A stretch of DNA of 64,000 nt. Origin: Yimella lutea. GTDB lineage: Bacteria; Actinomycetota; Actinomycetes; Actinomycetales; Dermatophilaceae. Positions 35,735 to 43,890 of the stretch are shown piece by piece. The notes below the pieces were generated by a model, which saw only the letters and a list, made by a program, of their open reading frames with translations, searched no databases and was not told the DNA's origin. Numbering within the stretch: position 1 is the stretch's first letter; each line of letters begins with the position of its first letter. The DNA is taken from contig NZ_VFMO01000001.1 of the NCBI RefSeq assembly GCF_006715095.1, positions 1,674,001 to 1,738,000 of the forward strand, in the 5' to 3' direction. Made by a program: the position numbers and the translations under genes.

Positions 35735-36331
35735 TCAGCGGGGAGCTTCGCCGCGCTTGACCTGCGGGCGCGGCATGCGCGACAGGCGCATCTGGAAAGC
35801 GCGCATGATCGCGTAGGACTTCGAACCCTTCGGCGGGTCCTCGCCGAACCGGGCACGGATCTTCTTCTTCAGGCGCAGCCACAACAGGACGCAGTCGACG
35901 ATGCCGACCACGATGACCAGCCAGACCAGGATCAGCGAGGCGATCTGGAAGTTGCGGTTCGGGATGACCGTCATCACCAGCACGATCAGCATGAGCGGGA
36001 GCAGGATTTCGCCGATGTTCCAGCGGCTGTCGACCGTGTCGCGGATGAACCGTTTGATCGGACCACGGTCGCGCTTGGGCAGTGCGCTCTCTTCGCCGCG
36101 GGCGAACGCGTCCTTCTGCCTCATCCGCTCGAGGCGTGCTTCCTGTTTGGCGTTCTTCTTGGCGGCATCACGGTCGGCCGGTACCAACGGCTGACGGCGG
36201 GCGGCCTGCTGATCGCGGCGCTTCGGGGTCGGCCGGCCCTTCTTGCCGGGGACGCCGTTCTCGCTCACCGACTCCCGGATCTCGTGATCCTCGACGGTGG
36301 GCTGCTGGGATTCCTTCTTACGGCCGAACAC
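35735..36331 (-). CDS. DUF3043 family membrane protein
   Basis: 198 residues from GTG 36331, giving the family's MFGRKKE-type start. A basic, Lys/Arg-rich N-terminal 100 residues (KKGRPTPKRRDQQAARRQPLV) precedes two transmembrane helices (IGEILLPLMLIVLVMTVIP and SLILVWLVIVVGIVDCVLLW) and a basic tail. DUF3043 is actinobacterial with unknown function and regularly sits divergent from an M20 peptidase gene. A TAAGAT hexamer lies eight bases before the start. Confidence 0.88.
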   Translation of the reverse strand: MFGRKKESQQPTVEDHEIRESVSENGVPGKKGRPTPKRRDQQAARRQPLVPADRDAAKKNAKQEARLERMRQKDAFARGEESALPKRDRGPIKRFIRDTVDSRWNIGEILLPLMLIVLVMTVIPNRNFQIASLILVWLVIVVGIVDCVLLWLRLKKKIRARFGEDPPKGSKSYAIMRAFQMRLSRMPRPQVKRGEAPR

Positions 36332-36339
36332 AATCCACG

Positions 36340-36345
36340 ATCTTA
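36340..36345 (-). promoter_or_regulatory. -10 element of the DUF3043 gene
   Basis: TAAGAT on the minus strand, eight bases before GTG 36331. Confidence 0.45.
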
Positions 36346-36430
36346 CGGTGCGTTCGACGATGCGCCCGACCACACCCGCAAGTCCAGGTTCGTGGCGCTG
36401 ACCTCGCCGGACCGCGGACTTCCGGGCGGA

Positions 36431-36436
36431 TACGGT
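36431..36436 (+). promoter_or_regulatory. -10 element of the M20 peptidase gene
   Basis: TACGGT, six bases before GTG 36443; the ggaagg between them is too close to act as a normal ribosome site. Confidence 0.45.
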
Positions 36437-36442
36437 GGAAGG

Positions 36443-37792
36443 GTGACCACTGATCGAGTCGAATCCCTGCGTGACCGCGTCCGAGAACTCATGCCGCAGG
36501 TGCGTGCCGATCTCGAAGCCCTGACCCGCATCCCGAGCGTCTCGCTCGATTCCTTCGACCAGGCGCAGGTCGAAAAGAGCGCGGACGCCGTCGCCGATCT
36601 GCTCAGAGCCGAGGGGTTGGAGGTGCAGATCGTCCGCGAGGGTGGGCGTCCGGCGGTCATCGGACGGCTGGCCGCACCCGAAGGCGCTCCGACCATCACC
36701 CTGTACGCCCACCACGACGTCCAGCCACCCGGTGACGACAAGGACTGGGATACTGCGCCGTTCGAGCCGACCGAACGTGACGGACGTCTGTTCGGCCGTG
36801 GTGCAGCCGACGACAAGGCCGGCGTGATGGCGCACCTCGCCGCGATCCGCGCCCACGACGGCAAGCCGCCGGTGGGGGTCAACGTGTTCGTCGAGGGTGA
36901 GGAGGAGATCGGCTCCGACTCGCTCGCGACGATCCTCGACAAGCATGGCGACCTGCTGCGCGCCGACGCGATCGTGCTCGCCGACTCAACCAACTGGGAG
37001 GTCGGTGTCCCGGCCCTCACCACCACCCTGCGCGGGATGGTCCGTGTCGCGATCCAGGTCGAGACCCTCGACCACGCGATCCACTCCGGTATGTACGGCG
37101 GTGCCGTCCCGGACGCGATCACCGCGCTCGTCCGTATCCTTGCCGGGTTGCACGACGACCAAGGAAACGTTGCGGTGCAAGGACTTTCGCAGGGGCTGGC
37201 CGCCGAACTCGATTACGACGAGGCTCGTCTGCGAGCCGAGAGCGGTCTGCTCGACACGGTCTCGCCGATCGGTTCGGACTCGATCCTGTCGAGGCTGTGG
37301 ACCAAACCAAGCATCACCACGATCGGCATCGACGCGCCGTCCGTCGACACCGCGTCCAACACGCTCGTGCCGTCGGCGCGCGCCAAGGTCTCGATGCGCC
37401 TGGCGGCCGACGAGGACCCGCGGCACGCCTATGACCTGCTGCGACAGCACATCGAGAAGACGACGCCCTGGGGCGCGGTCGTCGAGGTGAGCCTGGACGA
37501 CGAGGGCGCCGGTTTCGCCGCGGACGCGCAGGGGCCGATCTACGACATCGCCCGCAGTTCGTTCCAGGACGCGTGGGACGGACGGGAGCCGGTCGACATC
37601 GGGGTCGGCGGATCGATCCCGTTCGTGGCCGCGTTCGCCGAGAAGTTCCCGGACGCCGCGATCCTGGTGACCGGCGTCGAGGATCCCGACTCGCGTGCCC
37701 ACGGAGCGAACGAGTCGCTGCACCTGGGCGAGTTCGAACGCGTCTGCCTGGCTGAAGCTTTGTTGCTGGAACGACTTGGAGGTCAGAGATGA
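36443..37792 (+). CDS. M20 family dipeptidase
   Basis: 449 residues. Dizinc peptidase: metal ligands in TLYAHHDVQPPG, FGRGAADDKAGVMAHL and EGEEEIGSDSL; the second-half ligand is in the C-terminal HGANESLHLGEFERV. The dimerisation (lid) domain sits in the middle (LDHAIHSGMYGG onward). Members hydrolyse dipeptides such as Cys-Gly or carnosine-like compounds. The gene overlaps the next by four bases (ATGA), so they are translated together. Confidence 0.94.
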   Translation: MTTDRVESLRDRVRELMPQVRADLEALTRIPSVSLDSFDQAQVEKSADAVADLLRAEGLEVQIVREGGRPAVIGRLAAPEGAPTITLYAHHDVQPPGDDKDWDTAPFEPTERDGRLFGRGAADDKAGVMAHLAAIRAHDGKPPVGVNVFVEGEEEIGSDSLATILDKHGDLLRADAIVLADSTNWEVGVPALTTTLRGMVRVAIQVETLDHAIHSGMYGGAVPDAITALVRILAGLHDDQGNVAVQGLSQGLAAELDYDEARLRAESGLLDTVSPIGSDSILSRLWTKPSITTIGIDAPSVDTASNTLVPSARAKVSMRLAADEDPRHAYDLLRQHIEKTTPWGAVVEVSLDDEGAGFAADAQGPIYDIARSSFQDAWDGREPVDIGVGGSIPFVAAFAEKFPDAAILVTGVEDPDSRAHGANESLHLGEFERVCLAEALLLERLGGQR

Positions 37793-38877
37793 CTGAACGC
37801 AAGGGATACATCGAGAGCACCTACGAGCGGGACACCCGCTACATCGGCGACCGCATCCTCGCCGACACCGACAGTGACCTCGCCCGTGAGATCAAGGACG
37901 CGGGCGTCGAGGTGTGGCCGGTCGAACCCGGCCGCTACCGCCTGGTCGCCGCGCGCGCCTGCCCGTGGGCGAACCGGACCATCATCGTGCGGCGGTTGCT
38001 CGGTCTGGAGGACGTGCTGTCGATGGGCCTCACCGGCCCGACCCACGACTCCGACAGCTGGACCTTCGACCTCGACGAAGGTCAGGTCGACCCGGTCCTG
38101 GGCATTCCCAAGCTCAAGGACGCGTACGACAAGCGCGAGCCCGGCTACCCGCGCGGCATCACCGTCCCCGCGATGGTCGAGATTGAGTCCGGCAAGGTCG
38201 TCACCAACGACTTCCCGCCGATGACGCTCGACTTCTCCACCGAGTGGACGCAGTACCACCGCGAGGGTGCGCCCGACCTCTACCCCGAGGCGCTGCGCGA
38301 AGAGATGGAGCCGGTGATGCGGCGCATCTACACCGAGATCAACAACGGCGTGTACCGGTGCGGATTCGCGGGGGAGCAGAGCTCGTACGAGGACGCGTAC
38401 GACCGGCTGTTCACTGCCCTGGACTGGGTCAGCGAGCGCCTGGCGGACCAGCGGTACCTGATGGGCGACACGATCACCGAAGCCGACGTCCGGTTGTTCA
38501 CCACGCTGGTCCGCTTCGACCCCGTCTACCACGGCCATTTCAAGTGCAACCGACAGAAACTGACCGAGATGCCGATCCTGTGGGCATACGCGCGCGACCT
38601 GTTCCAGACGCCCGGTTTCGGCGACACCGTCGATTTCCAGCAGATCAAGCAGCACTACTACGTGGTGCACAACGACGTGAACCCGACGGGCATCGTCCCC
38701 AAGGGGCCGAACCTGCTCGGCTGGGGCGAGCCGCACGGCCGCGAAGGACTCGGTGGCAGCCCGTACGGCGAAGGCACCGCTCCGGGTGAGGTGGCTGTTG
38801 CGGAGCGCGTGCCGGTGGCGCACAACCCGTTGCTGGGTGACGACGGACAGCTCCTGGTGCGAACCCCGGGGGCCTGA
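37789..38877 (+). CDS. Xi-class glutathione S-transferase-like protein (glutathionyl-hydroquinone reductase family)
   Basis: 362 residues. N-terminal thioredoxin-like domain with the catalytic ACPWANRT motif and the C-terminal all-alpha domain (EAYDRLFTALDWVSERLADQRYLMGDTITEADVRLF-type sequence, about residues 200-245). This family (YqjG/Ecm4) removes glutathione from glutathionyl-hydroquinones. Actinobacteria generally use mycothiol instead, so the actinobacterial members probably act on mycothiol conjugates; that is inference. Coupled to the upstream M20 peptidase gene, which could process thiol-peptide products. Confidence 0.92.
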   Translation: MTERKGYIESTYERDTRYIGDRILADTDSDLAREIKDAGVEVWPVEPGRYRLVAARACPWANRTIIVRRLLGLEDVLSMGLTGPTHDSDSWTFDLDEGQVDPVLGIPKLKDAYDKREPGYPRGITVPAMVEIESGKVVTNDFPPMTLDFSTEWTQYHREGAPDLYPEALREEMEPVMRRIYTEINNGVYRCGFAGEQSSYEDAYDRLFTALDWVSERLADQRYLMGDTITEADVRLFTTLVRFDPVYHGHFKCNRQKLTEMPILWAYARDLFQTPGFGDTVDFQQIKQHYYVVHNDVNPTGIVPKGPNLLGWGEPHGREGLGGSPYGEGTAPGEVAVAERVPVAHNPLLGDDGQLLVRTPGA

Positions 38878-38910
38878 CACCGCTGACCCACAGTCGGATC
38901 ACATCGGCAC

Positions 38911-38933
38911 TCAACGTAATTCATCGACGTTGA
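38911..38933 (+). repeat. Inverted repeat before the M50 peptidase gene
   Basis: 7-bp arms TCAACGT (38911-38917) and ACGTTGA (38927-38933), 9-base spacer; seven bases separate it from GTG 38941. Possible operator or ribosome-site hairpin. Confidence 0.4.
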
Positions 38934-38940
38934 ACGGTTC

Positions 38941-39630
38941 GTGAACGACCTTCTCGACCGGATCGCCGCCACGACGCCGCCCGACCGCACGATCCTTCTC
39001 GTGTGCGCCGCGGCGGCGCTGGCGGCGTTGCTGGTGCGGCAGGTCTTTGCCCTGACCCGTCACCTGGTGACCCTGATGCACGAGGGCGGTCACGCGTTCG
39101 TCGCGATCGCCGCGGGGCGATCTCTGCACGGCATCCGCCTGCACTCCGACGCCTCGGGCGTCTCGGTCTCCCGCGGCCGTCCGTCCGGCGCGGGCATGGT
39201 CGCCACCCTCTTCGCCGGATATGTGACCCCTGGCCTGGTCGGCCTTGCCGGCGCGTACGCGGTGCCGAACGGATGGTCGAACGCCTACCTGTGGGGTGCG
39301 GTCCTGCTCTGTGCGGCGATCCTGCTGCAGATACGCAACCTGCACGGGCTGTGGGTGGTGCTGGCGTTCGGCGTCGGGCTCGGGTTGATCACCTGGTTCG
39401 GCACGGACCTCGTGCGGTCGACGGTGGCGGGCACCCTGGCCTGGTTCCTGCTGCTCAGCGGACCCTGGGGGATGGTCGGGCTGTGGAAGACGCGCCGACG
39501 CGACCGTAGCCGCACCGACGTCGACCAACTCGCCGCGATCACGCCCGTTCCCGCTGTCATCTGGTGGACGCTGATGCTGCTGGTGACCGTGGCGACCGGC
39601 GTCGTCGGCGGTCTGCGGTTGACCGCCTGA
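38941..39630 (+). CDS. M50 family membrane metallopeptidase-like protein
   Basis: 229 residues from GTG 38941. The zinc-binding motif HEGGH lies near residue 44 next to a hydrophobic segment, and five or six further hydrophobic segments follow. This is the pattern of the M50B-like family annotated in actinobacteria, which resembles site-2 proteases but lacks a clear PDZ domain. Role unknown. An inverted repeat (TCAACGT/ACGTTGA) lies just upstream. Confidence 0.85.
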   Translation: MNDLLDRIAATTPPDRTILLVCAAAALAALLVRQVFALTRHLVTLMHEGGHAFVAIAAGRSLHGIRLHSDASGVSVSRGRPSGAGMVATLFAGYVTPGLVGLAGAYAVPNGWSNAYLWGAVLLCAAILLQIRNLHGLWVVLAFGVGLGLITWFGTDLVRSTVAGTLAWFLLLSGPWGMVGLWKTRRRDRSRTDVDQLAAITPVPAVIWWTLMLLVTVATGVVGGLRLTA

Positions 39631-39676
39631 GTCACCCGTTGAACGGTCGGCTCTGCCGTGCGGTGGAATAGCGGTC

Positions 39677-40756
39677 ATGCGAGTACTCGTGGCACCCGGA
39701 CCGTTCGGCCGGCTCGGAGCGGGTGAGGCTGCATCGGCGATCGCCAACGCCTGGCGAGAGGCGAGCCCACACGTCGAGGTGGTGACCGCACCGCAGGCGG
39801 ACGGCGGCATCGGAACAGCCCAGGTGCTCGGCTCCGCGCAGCACGCACAACCGATCGTGGTCGACGCCCAGGCAGCCACGGTTCCGGCCTTCCTGTCTGC
39901 GGACCGCTCGCGAGCCTGGATCGACTCGGCCGAGGCGGAGGCTGCCGGGGGAGAAGACTCCGCGTCGCTCGGTGCGGCGGTGGCCTCGCTGCTCGCCGAC
40001 GGCGTGCGGACGCTGGTCATCGGACTCGGCGGTGTTCGCAGTCTCGACGGCGGCCGCGGATTCGTCCGGGCTCTTGCCGGGTCGGCGGACGCGGACGGTG
40101 TGCGCCGGGCCCGTGAGTTGCTCGCCGACACGACGGTCACCGCCGTCGCGAACACAGACCGGCAACTGCTCGGCTTCCACGGGGCGTGTTACCCGGCTAT
40201 AGAGGAACTGGGCCTCGACAAGACCGACGCCCAAGCCGCCGAGCAGGCGATGGGCGAGTGGCTGGACGTCGTCCGCGCGGCAATACCCGCACGGCGAGAC
40301 CTGTTGCAGGGCAAGCCGATTCGCCCGGAGAAGGAGCGGGGGGCCGGTGCGGCCGGTGGTTTGGGTTTTCTGTTGTTCGCGCTGGGCGCACAGCTGGTCG
40401 CCGGTCCTACCTACGTCGCGGGGCAGACCGGCCTCGCCGAGAAGATCACGCACTGTGACCTCGTGGTCACAGCGACCCAGGTCTTCGACTGGCGGGTGCT
40501 CGAACACAGCGTGCTGGCCGAGGTGACCTCGGCCGCCGCTACGGCAGCGACCCCGGCCGTGGTGCTCGCCGACGAGGTGCATGTCGGCCGCCGGGAACAG
40601 ATGTCGCTCGGTGTCCAAGGTGCGTACTCGGTCAACAAGTCCGGCTGGATGCGTCCCGTACCCGCGTCGGCGGCCGAGCTCGCCGAATCACTGCCGGGTC
40701 TGGCTCGCCGAGTGGCGGGCACGTGGACACCACCCCCGAGAACCGACGTACCCTAG
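39677..40756 (+). CDS. Glycerate kinase family protein (actinobacterial variant)
   Basis: 359 residues. Fits the two-domain glycerate kinase family: N-terminal VLVAPGPFG, PQADGGIGTAQVLG, IGLGGVRSLDGGRGF and, in the second half, GAAGGLGFLLFALGAQLVAG with TATQVFDW. The classical DSFKGS start is replaced by GPFGRL and the first acidic residue is missing, so substrate and even activity are uncertain. Sits upstream of erpA as Rv2205c does in Mycobacterium (from memory). Confidence 0.85.
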   Translation: MRVLVAPGPFGRLGAGEAASAIANAWREASPHVEVVTAPQADGGIGTAQVLGSAQHAQPIVVDAQAATVPAFLSADRSRAWIDSAEAEAAGGEDSASLGAAVASLLADGVRTLVIGLGGVRSLDGGRGFVRALAGSADADGVRRARELLADTTVTAVANTDRQLLGFHGACYPAIEELGLDKTDAQAAEQAMGEWLDVVRAAIPARRDLLQGKPIRPEKERGAGAAGGLGFLLFALGAQLVAGPTYVAGQTGLAEKITHCDLVVTATQVFDWRVLEHSVLAEVTSAAATAATPAVVLADEVHVGRREQMSLGVQGAYSVNKSGWMRPVPASAAELAESLPGLARRVAGTWTPPPRTDVP

Positions 40757-40762
40757 GTACGT
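40746..40762. promoter_or_regulatory. Perfect palindrome before erpA
   Basis: ACGTACC-cta-GGTACGT, overlapping the stop of the glycerate kinase gene, 117 bases before erpA. Candidate operator for the Fe-S gene. Confidence 0.45.
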
Positions 40763-40878
40763 CCGAACGAACGGGAAGATTCTGGCCGACCTTCTCGTTA
40801 CACACCCCGGACGCCTGGACCGGCGCCGAAACCGGCGGTTCAGCCCGAATGCACTCGCCCGCAAAGGAAATGTGAGAC

Positions 40879-41256
40879 ATGAGCATCGACAGCAATGCGA
40901 CCGAGGCCCAGACCGACACGCAGACGGAAACGCACGGTGTGGAGCTGACCGATGTCGCCGCGGCCAAGGTGAAGAGCCTGCTCGAACAGGAGGGTCGCGA
41001 CGACCTGCGCCTCCGTGTCGGCGTGCAGCCCGGCGGCTGCTCCGGCCTGATCTACCAGCTGTACTTCGACGAGCGCACCCTCGACGGTGACCTCGTGCGC
41101 GACTTCGGCGGTGTCGAGGTCGTCGTCGACCGGATGAGCTCGCCGTACCTGCTGGGTGCGACGATCGACTTCGCCGACACCATCGAGAAGCAGGGCTTCA
41201 CGATCGACAACCCGAACGCCGGCAGCAGCTGCGCGTGCGGCGACTCCTTCAGCTGA
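40879..41256 (+). CDS. erpA: Iron-sulfur cluster insertion protein ErpA/HesB
   Basis: 125 residues. A-type Fe-S carrier that hands clusters to apoproteins. The three cluster cysteines are Cys54 (PGGCSGLIYQ), Cys118 and Cys120 (SSCACGDSFS). The first 20 residues are an extra acidic/Thr-Gln-rich extension. A ribosome site (gaaagg) precedes ATG 40879 after a leader of unknown length. Likely clients encoded in this window are LipA and QcrA. Confidence 0.95.
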   Translation: MSIDSNATEAQTDTQTETHGVELTDVAAAKVKSLLEQEGRDDLRLRVGVQPGGCSGLIYQLYFDERTLDGDLVRDFGGVEVVVDRMSSPYLLGATIDFADTIEKQGFTIDNPNAGSSCACGDSFS

Positions 41257-41277
41257 GCCGCCTCCACAGCAAGCATC

Positions 41278-41310
41278 GAGCCCCGGACACCCTCGCGGTG
41301 TCCGGGGCTC
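41278..41310. terminator. Bidirectional terminator between erpA and the serine hydrolase gene
   Basis: 14-bp stem (core AGCCCCGGACACC / GGTGTCCGGGGCT), followed by ggtcgttttc on the plus strand. Confidence 0.85.
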
Positions 41311-41320
41311 GGTCGTTTTC

Positions 41321-42814
41321 TCACGTCCTCGGCGCGAGCAACGCGGGTTCGGTACCGGTGAGCGGTGGCAGGCGCCACCCGAGGTCGAACGTGCCTGTTT
41401 CGGCATCCGCGACGAACCGGAAGCGGTGCGGCGATTCGATCGCGATCACATCGGCGACGAATCGGGTCGGCGTCTGCCACCCACCGCGTGCCAGCACGGG
41501 CATCGACGCGCCGTGCGGGAAGGTCCACGTCGTCTGCGTCCAGGTGGCCGCAGTGACGGTGAGTTCGAAGGCGCCGACGCGTGCCTCCAGCGCGACGGTG
41601 GTCCGGCCGTCCGCCACGCTCACCGTCGCGTCGCTCCAGTGCTCAGGGAACCGTCCCGCACCCGAATACGGATCGACCTGCGCGCCGATGAGTTCGGCTC
41701 GGACCCAGCGGTGTTCGCCGGCGGGTGCGTCGAACGGACCCACTTCGTCAATGTCGAGTGTCAGGGTCGACAGTCGATCGGCAAGCGTCGCATCCGCCTC
41801 CGGATCGCCGGGGCGGTCGATCGCCGGCAGCACGTGCTCCCACAGCAGGTCGAGGATGCGCTGCATGTCAACCGTCTCGGCCGTCATGGCGACCACCGTC
41901 CGTTGCTGGGGAAGAACGATCGCGAACTGCCCGAACGCACCGTCGCCGCGATAGCCGTGCCGGGCGCACCACAGGCCGAACCCGTAGCCCTGATCCCAGT
42001 CCGGGTCGGCCTGCGGATCACGGTTGGACGGCCCGAACGGCACTCGTGCGCGGCGCACCCAGTCAGCCGACAGGATCCGATCCCCACGCCAGACGCCCTC
42101 ATCGAGGTAGAGCTGAGCGAGCTTGAGCAGCGCATCGGTCGCCGCGTGAATTCCGGTGAACCCCAAGGCATTTCCGGCAGCATCCGTCTGTGTGATGACC
42201 CGGCCGATGCCGAGTGGATCGAGCAGCCGAGGACGCAGGTACGGCAGCAGGCCCTCGCCGCTGACGTGGGCCACGACGCGCGACAGCAGGTAGGTGGCGA
42301 CCTGGTTGTAGGCGAAGGTAGACCCCGGTTCGTGGTCGAGTCGGGTACGCAGGATCAGGTCGATCCAGTCGACGTCCGCCGGCTTCCCGTCGGCGGCGAA
42401 CGCGCCTTCGGTGCCGCGTCGCCAGGCGTCGTCGTCGTGACCCACCGTCATCGACAGACAGTGCGCGATCGTGACGTCGAACCACGCCGGGTCGATCCGT
42501 GAACGGTCGGTCTTGAGCAACCACCACGGCAACTTCTCCAGCACTCGATCACGCAGGTCGAGTTCGCCTGCGTCGACCAGCAGGCCGACCGCGGTGGCGG
42601 TGAACATCTTGCTGCAGGAGTAGAGGAGATGGACGCGGTCGGCGGTGTAGGGCGACCAGTGCCCCTGCGCGATCAACTTTCCTTCACGCGCGATCATCAG
42701 CGAGTGCAGGTCGCAACCGGCCCGTTCGGTGGCGTCCACGAACCTGTGGATCCCGGCGGCGTCGACCCCGACGGACGACGGTGGTGCGGTGGGGAAGGCA
42801 ATCGCGTGAGTCAC
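41321..42814 (-). CDS. Serine hydrolase, beta-lactamase/penicillin-binding-protein-like fold
   Basis: 497 residues from GTG 42814. Class C-like catalytic residues: Ser-x-x-Lys in YSCSKMF and the Tyr-x-Asn region as AYNQVATY. No signal peptide, so probably a cytoplasmic esterase or amidase rather than a beta-lactamase. A C-terminal 130-residue beta-rich domain follows the hydrolase domain. The -10 hexamer TAGCGT lies six bases upstream, supporting the GTG. Confidence 0.9.
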   Translation of the reverse strand: MTHAIAFPTAPPSSVGVDAAGIHRFVDATERAGCDLHSLMIAREGKLIAQGHWSPYTADRVHLLYSCSKMFTATAVGLLVDAGELDLRDRVLEKLPWWLLKTDRSRIDPAWFDVTIAHCLSMTVGHDDDAWRRGTEGAFAADGKPADVDWIDLILRTRLDHEPGSTFAYNQVATYLLSRVVAHVSGEGLLPYLRPRLLDPLGIGRVITQTDAAGNALGFTGIHAATDALLKLAQLYLDEGVWRGDRILSADWVRRARVPFGPSNRDPQADPDWDQGYGFGLWCARHGYRGDGAFGQFAIVLPQQRTVVAMTAETVDMQRILDLLWEHVLPAIDRPGDPEADATLADRLSTLTLDIDEVGPFDAPAGEHRWVRAELIGAQVDPYSGAGRFPEHWSDATVSVADGRTTVALEARVGAFELTVTAATWTQTTWTFPHGASMPVLARGGWQTPTRFVADVIAIESPHRFRFVADAETGTFDLGWRLPPLTGTEPALLAPRT

Positions 42815-42820
42815 GCGCCC

Positions 42821-42826
42821 ACGCTA
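42821..42826 (-). promoter_or_regulatory. -10 element of the serine hydrolase gene
   Basis: TAGCGT on the minus strand, six bases before GTG 42814. Confidence 0.5.
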
Positions 42827-42877
42827 TCCAGACCAGCCTGTCCACGCCCGGATTCTCATCACGAATGTGCCGGCCGG

Positions 42878-42883
42878 TAGGTT
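42878..42883 (+). promoter_or_regulatory. -10 element of adoK
   Basis: TAGGTT, seven bases before ATG 42891. Confidence 0.5.
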
Positions 42884-42890
42884 GCAGGCC

Positions 42891-43871
42891 ATGAAGATCG
42901 CCGTCACCGGTTCCATCGCCACCGACCACCTGATGACCTTCGACGGTCGCTTCGCCGACTCGCTGGTGGTCGAGCAGCTCGACAAGATCTCGGTGAGCTT
43001 CCTGGCGCAGGACCTGCAGATCCGCCGCGGTGGCGTGGCAGCGAACATCGCATTCGGTATGGGCAACCTCGGTGTGCGTCCGGCCCTGGTCGGTGCGGTG
43101 GGTGAGGACTTCGTCGACTACCGATCGTGGCTCGAGCGCCATGACGTCGACTGCAAGTCGGTGCACACGTCCGAGACCAAGCACACGGCGAGGTTCGTGT
43201 GCACCACCGACAACGACATGGCCCAGATGGCGACCTTCTACGCCGGCGCGATGACCGAGGCGCGCGAGATCGAACTGGCGCCCGTCGCGGCTCGCCTCGG
43301 TGGCCTCGACCTGGTGCTCATCGGCCCCAACGACCCCGAGGCGATGCGCCGCCACACCAGCGAGTGCCGCAACCGCGGCATCGACTTCGTCGCCGACCCC
43401 TCGCAGCAACTCGCGTTCGGTGACGGACCGCTGATCCGCGAACTCATCGACGGCGCCGCCTACCTGTTCACCAACGAGTACGAGGCGCAATTGGTCCAGC
43501 AGAAGACCGGCTGGAGCGTGGACGAGGTGCTCGGTCGGGTCGGCGTACAGGTGATGACCAAGGGCAAGGACGGCGCCGTCGTGCTGCGTCACGGCGAAGA
43601 GCCCATCGAGGTCGGTGTCGCGGGGGAGCGCACCAAGGCCGATCCGACCGGTGTCGGGGACGCCTTCCGCGCCGGTTTCCTGTGCGGTCTGGCCTGGGAA
43701 CTCCCCCTCGAGCGGTGTGCTCAGGTGGGCTCGATGCTTGCCACCTACGTGGTGGAGACCGTCGGCACCCAGGAGTACGAGCTGAAGCACGCCGAGTTCC
43801 TCGACCGTTTTGAGCAGGCGTACGGCGCCGACGCCCGTGCCGACATCGAGGCGCACCTGAAGAAGGCTTGA
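42891..43871 (+). CDS. adoK: Adenosine kinase (PfkB family, mycobacterial AdoK type)
   Basis: 326 residues from ATG 42891 (MKIAVTGSIATDHLMTFDGR). The sequence matches my memory of Mycobacterium AdoK along its length: RRGGVAANIAFGMGNLG, HTARFVCTTDNDMAQMATFY, DPSQQLAF and AAYLFTNEYE. The PfkB C-terminal motif is DPTGVGDAFRAGF, whose Asp is the catalytic base. It phosphorylates adenosine to AMP for purine salvage. Position between erpA and ctaC is conserved. Confidence 0.93.
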   Translation: MKIAVTGSIATDHLMTFDGRFADSLVVEQLDKISVSFLAQDLQIRRGGVAANIAFGMGNLGVRPALVGAVGEDFVDYRSWLERHDVDCKSVHTSETKHTARFVCTTDNDMAQMATFYAGAMTEAREIELAPVAARLGGLDLVLIGPNDPEAMRRHTSECRNRGIDFVADPSQQLAFGDGPLIRELIDGAAYLFTNEYEAQLVQQKTGWSVDEVLGRVGVQVMTKGKDGAVVLRHGEEPIEVGVAGERTKADPTGVGDAFRAGFLCGLAWELPLERCAQVGSMLATYVVETVGTQEYELKHAEFLDRFEQAYGADARADIEAHLKKA

Positions 43872-43890
43872 GTCGGGCCCGGTCAGTCCG

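Noticed and set aside
35669..36442. N-terminal extension of the M20 peptidase by 258 codons
   Set aside because: The upstream frame is antisense to the DUF3043 gene; the normal family start is at GTG 36443 with a -10 hexamer.
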